Of a stretch of DNA of 64,000 nt, positions 60,384 through 64,000 are shown in pieces. The notes below the pieces were generated by a model. The model did no database searches, was not told the origin of the DNA, and worked only from the letters and a program-made list of their open reading frames with translations. Each line of letters begins with the position of its first letter. The stretch's first letter is position 1. The DNA lies in the NCBI RefSeq assembly GCF_030287405.1, contig NZ_JASVVV010000001.1:1-64000 (forward strand), written 5' to 3'. The translations under genes were made by a program, and so were the position numbers. This stretch comes from Halalkalicoccus sp. NIPERK01 (GTDB taxonomy: Archaea; Halobacteriota; Halobacteria; Halobacteriales; Halalkalicoccaceae).

Positions 60384-61007
60384 ATGAAGAGGCGGGAGTT
60401 TATCACGGCGGCGGGTGTCGGGAGCGCCGCGACGGCGGCGGGCGTAACCGGAGCCGTCGGTACCGCGGCCGCCCAGGAAGAGGAGCCCGACTGGCCCGAC
60501 TTCGTCTCCGAGGCGAACGAGTACTCGAGCGGCGAGACCGAGGACCTCCGTGGCCAGGACGAAGCCACCGTCCAGGTCGGCGCCGGTGACGGGCTGGCGT
60601 TCGACCCGCCGGCGATCTGGATCGACGCGGGCACCAACGTGATCTGGGAGTGGACCGGCGAGGGCGGCGGCCACAACGTCGCCGGCCAGGAGGGCGAAGA
60701 GTACGCGAGCGACGTCAACGACCAGGCGGGGTTCACCTTCGAACACACCTTCGAGGAGGACGGCCAGATCAACACCTACCAGTGTGACCCCCACGCCGGA
60801 CAGGGGATGCACGGCGGCGTGGCCGTCGGCGAGGTCCCCACCCGCGAAGTGCAAGAAGGCGGCACGACGGACATCCACGAGATGGGCGTCCAACTCCAGG
60901 AGCACTACATCGGCATCGGGGCCATGCTGATGATCTCCGTCTCGCTCGTGTTCACGTTCTTCGTGCTGAAATACGGCGAATCCAGCCACGCGAAGGGGGG
61001 CAACTGA
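60384..61007 (+). CDS. hcp: Halocyanin-type blue copper protein, membrane-anchored
   Basis: A 207-residue electron carrier. A Tat signal (MKRREFITAAGVG) exports it; residues about 55-155 form a plastocyanin-like cupredoxin with type 1 copper ligands His in GGGHNV, Cys in YQCDPHAGQGM, plus His and Met in the same loop. A C-terminal membrane helix (IGIGAMLMISVSLVFTFFVLKYG) anchors it to the membrane. It is likely the acceptor or donor of the adjacent Rieske/cytochrome b complex. It ends 1 base before the next gene. Confidence 0.9.
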   Translation: MKRREFITAAGVGSAATAAGVTGAVGTAAAQEEEPDWPDFVSEANEYSSGETEDLRGQDEATVQVGAGDGLAFDPPAIWIDAGTNVIWEWTGEGGGHNVAGQEGEEYASDVNDQAGFTFEHTFEEDGQINTYQCDPHAGQGMHGGVAVGEVPTREVQEGGTTDIHEMGVQLQEHYIGIGAMLMISVSLVFTFFVLKYGESSHAKGGN

Positions 61008-61008
61008 G

Positions 61009-61398
61009 ATGTCCTCGTCGGGAAGCACCTACGGCGACATCCACCGCTACGAACCCGCCCGCGAGAGCACGGTCGCCGTGATCGCGATCGTGCTGTTGAC
61101 GATCCTCGAAGTCGTCCTCGTCGCGCTGTTCACCTACGGGCTGATCACGGCGTGGGGGACGACGCAGGTCGGCAACATCTACCTCGGCGTGCTGCTCGCG
61201 ATGATCTTCATCAATCTGGCGTTCATTCTCGTGCTGTACAGAAAGGAGTTCCTCCCCGACGTGATGATCGTCAAGAAACGCCGCCGGAAGTGGGAGGACC
61301 TCTACGTCCGCGAGGAGCAGGCCGAGGGCGAGGAGTTCGCGGACGGCGCACTGGAGCACTTCAAACGCGCGGTCTACCCATACTACAAGAAGAACTAA
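61009..61398 (+). CDS. Small membrane subunit of the respiratory cluster (DUF7318-like)
   Basis: A 129-residue protein with two membrane helices (about 22-48 and 55-77) followed by a basic-then-acidic tail (VIVKKRRRKWEDLYVREEQ). It lies between the halocyanin and Rieske genes with one- and two-base gaps, so it belongs to the same operon. It has no cofactor ligands and is probably a structural subunit. Confidence 0.75.
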   Translation: MSSSGSTYGDIHRYEPARESTVAVIAIVLLTILEVVLVALFTYGLITAWGTTQVGNIYLGVLLAMIFINLAFILVLYRKEFLPDVMIVKKRRRKWEDLYVREEQAEGEEFADGALEHFKRAVYPYYKKN

Positions 61399-61400
61399 CA

Positions 61401-62492
61401 ATGTCAGCAGACGAAGACAAGTATCCGGTCGAATCGGATCGACGGCGGTTCGTCAAGGGCGTCGTCGGCGCGGGCGCGATCGCCGCGATCGGCTCGACGG
61501 GCGCGGCGGCGGTCAACACCGCGACGCCACCGACGGGATCGGGCGGCGGAATCACCCCCTTCATGGGGATCGAACGCATCGACGGTCCGGCCCCCCGCGG
61601 CATGCCGATCATCCCGGTCGAGATCGCCGAGGACGGAACGATCAGCGGTCGGTGGCCCCAGGTCGTCGAGGAACAGGTCCAGGGACAGACCGAGTATCTC
61701 GCACAGGAGGATCTCGGTGGGATCACCTACTCATCGCAGTGGTTCCAGTACTGTGGGAAACAGACCTCCCCGGCGTTGCTCCCGCAGGCGGAGCAGGACA
61801 ACCGGTTCCTCTCGTCCGCACAGACGCAGTACCAGTGGCAGACCGAGGCCCTCAGCGAGGGCGATCCGCTCAACATCTCCCACTTCGATGACTACGAGGA
61901 GTGGGGCAACGAGATCGGCACCGAAGGGGCCGGGAAGCCCGCCGCCGCGACGTGGCGCTCGGACGGACTGGACGGCGGTGACGTCCTCCAGGTGATCGTC
62001 ATGCGGAGTCCGTTGATCGAGGAGGCCGCCCAGAACGACGAGTTCCTCGAGGCGGCCACCCAGGACGGGGTGTTCGCGTACCTCAACGTCTGTACGCACT
62101 TCTGTTGTGTCCCCGGCTTCAAGGTCTCGGAGACCGCAGAGCGGTTCCAGGACGGGAACGTCATCTACTGTCAGTGTCACGCGTCGGTCTACGACCCGTT
62201 TACGGTCCTCGAACAGTCGTTCCTCTCGTTCCCCCAGCCCGACGACGTCGAGGCGCCCGAAGGCGGTGGCGGAGGCGGCGGGGGCGGCGGCAGCGGAGGA
62301 GGCGGAGGCGGTGAAGGAGGCGGCGGTGGCGGAGAGAGCAGCGGCGGAGGAGGAGGCGGTGGCGAAGAGGGCGGCGGTGGCGAAGGCGGTGGGAGCAGTG
62401 GCGGAGAGGGCGGTGGCGAAAGCGGCAGTGGCGGCGAAGGCGGCGGTGAGGGATCCGGCTCCGAAGGTAGCGAGGGCGGTGAGGGGCAATGA
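61401..62492 (+). CDS. Rieske iron-sulfur protein with long Gly-rich tail
   Basis: A 363-residue protein. A Tat-like signal (RRRFVKGVVGAGAIAAIGSTG) leads to the Rieske domain, whose 2Fe-2S ligands are Cys and His in CTHFCC (about 234-239) and Cys and His in CQCHAS (about 257-262). It transfers electrons from quinol to the copper protein in a bc1/b6f-like complex. The last 85 residues are almost only Gly, Ser, Glu and Ala, an unusual tail. The stop overlaps the start of the cytochrome b gene by four bases. Confidence 0.92.
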   Translation: MSADEDKYPVESDRRRFVKGVVGAGAIAAIGSTGAAAVNTATPPTGSGGGITPFMGIERIDGPAPRGMPIIPVEIAEDGTISGRWPQVVEEQVQGQTEYLAQEDLGGITYSSQWFQYCGKQTSPALLPQAEQDNRFLSSAQTQYQWQTEALSEGDPLNISHFDDYEEWGNEIGTEGAGKPAAATWRSDGLDGGDVLQVIVMRSPLIEEAAQNDEFLEAATQDGVFAYLNVCTHFCCVPGFKVSETAERFQDGNVIYCQCHASVYDPFTVLEQSFLSFPQPDDVEAPEGGGGGGGGGGSGGGGGGEGGGGGGESSGGGGGGGEEGGGGEGGGSSGGEGGGESGSGGEGGGEGSGSEGSEGGEGQ

Positions 62493-63289
62493 GCCTCGAA
62501 CGAACGGACGAGCACGACCACCGGGGCTGGATGCAAGAACGGGACCTCTCGCCGATCGAGCAGGGCTATCTGATGACCCTGATGTGGCTCGACAAGCGCT
62601 TTCGCGTCGTCGACTACCTCGAACTGCTGGAGACGATGTACTACCGCGTCAACCTCCAGATGCCGAAGAGCCACACCGAGCAGTACAACCTCGACAACAA
62701 GTTCTGGTACTGGTACCCGCTGTACTCGCTGGGAGCCTTCTCGACGATCGCGTACATCGTCGCCGCCGTGACCGGTGCGCTGCTCGGGTTCTACTACGCC
62801 CCGTCGACCGCCGCCACGGAGGAGGCGACCGTCGCCTACGACGGCGTCGTGGCCATCATGCAGGAGATGAACTTCGGGTACTTCCTCCGGAGCCTGCACC
62901 GGTGGTCCGCCCAGATCATGACCGCGGCGGTGTTCCTCCACATGTTACGGGTCTACTTCACGGGCGCGTACAAGGAGCCCCGTGAGGTCAACTGGCTGAT
63001 CGGGATCGTCCTGATCAGCCTGACGATGGCCTTCGGGTACACCGGCTACCTGCTGCCGTGGACGCAACTGTCGTACTGGGCCGGCCAGATCGGCGTCGAG
63101 ATGGCGCTGTCGGTCCCCTTCATCGGCGAGTGGGTCGCCCAGCTGGTGTTCGGCGGGTTCAGTCTCGGCGCACCGACGCTCCAGCGGATGTACATCCTCC
63201 ACGTGTTCGTCCTGCCGTTCGTGGTGACGGCGCTGATCGCGCTGCACATCGGCATCGTCTGGATGCAGGGAATCGCGGAGCCACACTGA
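62489..63289 (+). CDS. Cytochrome b (b6-like) N-terminal subunit
   Basis: A 266-residue integral membrane protein with the four-helix haem-binding bundle. Haem ligands are the His pairs in RSLHRWSAQIMTAAVFLHMLRVYFTG and in the helix near LHVFVLPFVVTALIALHIG. WLIGIVLISLTMAFGYTGYLLPW is the quinol-site segment. Here the usual single cytochrome b is split: this part resembles cytochrome b6, and the C-terminal part is encoded next. The N-terminal 70 residues are soluble. It overlaps the Rieske gene. Confidence 0.93.
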   Translation: MSLERTDEHDHRGWMQERDLSPIEQGYLMTLMWLDKRFRVVDYLELLETMYYRVNLQMPKSHTEQYNLDNKFWYWYPLYSLGAFSTIAYIVAAVTGALLGFYYAPSTAATEEATVAYDGVVAIMQEMNFGYFLRSLHRWSAQIMTAAVFLHMLRVYFTGAYKEPREVNWLIGIVLISLTMAFGYTGYLLPWTQLSYWAGQIGVEMALSVPFIGEWVAQLVFGGFSLGAPTLQRMYILHVFVLPFVVTALIALHIGIVWMQGIAEPH

Positions 63290-63295
63290 TCGACC

Positions 63296-64000
63296 ATGAG
63301 CGACAACACTTCAGACACCGACGGCGGAGAGCCCCAGACCGACGGGGGCGGCGTCCCGGCCGTCCCGCCGGACGACGAGACGCCGACCTGGCGCGAGCGC
63401 AAGGAGCGCACCCAGGGGCTCTCGAGACTGACCTACGAGTACTTCGAGCGCTCCCGGCGCGAGGACCAGGACCTCCGCCAGGAGTCGACGTACGTCGAGC
63501 GCGACGTCCTCGGGTTCCCGACGTGGCCCCACGAGACGATCCGCAACCTCGCGTTGACCTCGTTTTTCGTCGGGATGATGTTCCTCGTGGCCGCGGCGGC
63601 CCCGCCACACATGCCGGAAGCGGCCGACCCGAGTTCGACGCCGCCCGTGATCCTGCCCGACTGGTATCTCTACTGGTCGTACGGCCTGCTCCACCTCAAT
63701 CCGATCAACCCCGAACTCGCGATCCTCGGCGGCGAGAAGCTGGTGAGCGACCGCGTCTACGGCGTGATGGCGAACATCGTCGTCGTCAGCGTCATCGCCA
63801 TCGTTCCCTTCCTGAACAAGGGCAGTGCGCGACGACCGGTCGAGGAGCCGTTCTGGGCGGCGCTCGGGGTCGGCGGCGTCATCTTCGCGATCACCATCGC
63901 GGCCCTCCCGCTGGAGGACATGATCACGTTCATCCCCGGCGAACTCGTGTTCAATCTGGTCTTCTTCCTGCCGTTGATCGGCTTCTTCCTCGCGTACGCC
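63296..64000 (+). CDS. Cytochrome b C-terminal (subunit-IV-like) protein, partial
   Basis: The first 235 codons of a gene that runs past the window. It starts MSDNTSDTDGGEPQTDGG with about 70 soluble residues, then hydrophobic helices (NLALTSFFVGMMFLVAAAA, VYGVMANIVVVSVIAIVPFL). PPVILPDWYLYWSYGLLHL contains a PEWY-like motif (here PDWY) of the quinol oxidation site. It completes the cytochrome b of the preceding gene, which it follows by 6 bases. Confidence 0.9.
   Translation, partial: MSDNTSDTDGGEPQTDGGGVPAVPPDDETPTWRERKERTQGLSRLTYEYFERSRREDQDLRQESTYVERDVLGFPTWPHETIRNLALTSFFVGMMFLVAAAAPPHMPEAADPSSTPPVILPDWYLYWSYGLLHLNPINPELAILGGEKLVSDRVYGVMANIVVVSVIAIVPFLNKGSARRPVEEPFWAALGVGGVIFAITIAALPLEDMITFIPGELVFNLVFFLPLIGFFLAYA

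Overview
The window is a haloarchaeal chromosome segment (class Halobacteria). The evidence is the high GC content, very acidic proteins, leaderless-type promoters with a TATA box about 27 bases before the start codon, Tat-type signal peptides, an archaeal TFE, RNase P subunit, DGGGP synthase and SRP RNA, and a halocyanin/Rieske/cytochrome b cluster. I cannot fix the genus from sequence alone.

Layout. 1-6.4 kb: the 3' end of EF-1alpha, an acyl-CoA dehydrogenase, gamma-glutamyltransferase, an AbrB/PhoU regulator and an NAD-kinase-like protein, with a family of hairpin repeats between them. 6.4-10.9 kb: a CinA-like protein, a DUF5803/DUF2110/TFE operon, a universal stress protein and Trm56. 11-19.9 kb: an acetate-use region with an SSS symporter and its small subunit, two acetyl-CoA synthetases, and between these a regulator that fuses a tyrosine-recombinase-like domain to a bat-type HTH. 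19.9-31.9 kb: housekeeping genes, including a Tat-exported serpin, Rnp4, a YhbY-like protein, MscS, the SRP (7S) RNA, a cysteine-synthase-like enzyme, DGGGP synthase, a creatininase-family amidase, a PQQ-type sugar dehydrogenase and MsrA. 32-34.2 kb: a decayed fringe with a frameshifted gene, a 76-bp inverted-repeat element and a nuclease-like gene.

34.2-53.3 kb is a 19-kb integrated element of clearly lower and patchy GC. It lies between a decayed tRNA-Arg copy at its left end and the intact tRNA-Arg(UCG) at its right end. It carries an integrase beside the left end, an AT-rich pair (a coiled-coil protein with a nuclease-like domain, and a divergent HhH-GPD glycosylase-like protein), a terminase-small-subunit-like gene, a 10.8-kb operon (DUF499 ATPase, accessory protein, DUF1156 DNA methylase, PLD-SNF2 helicase, small protein), and a five-gene overlapping operon that ends in a DUF7845-like HTH protein and faces a divergent gene. 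The four-gene core looks like a helicase-methylase-ATPase defence system related to BREX but without PglZ. It is the best candidate here for an incompletely described system.

53.3-64 kb returns to core chromosome: NDH-2-like oxidoreductase, phosphomevalonate decarboxylase, an ATP-grasp protein, endonuclease III, and a respiratory cluster (halocyanin, Rieske protein, cytochrome b N-terminal and C-terminal subunits plus small membrane proteins) that runs off the right edge.
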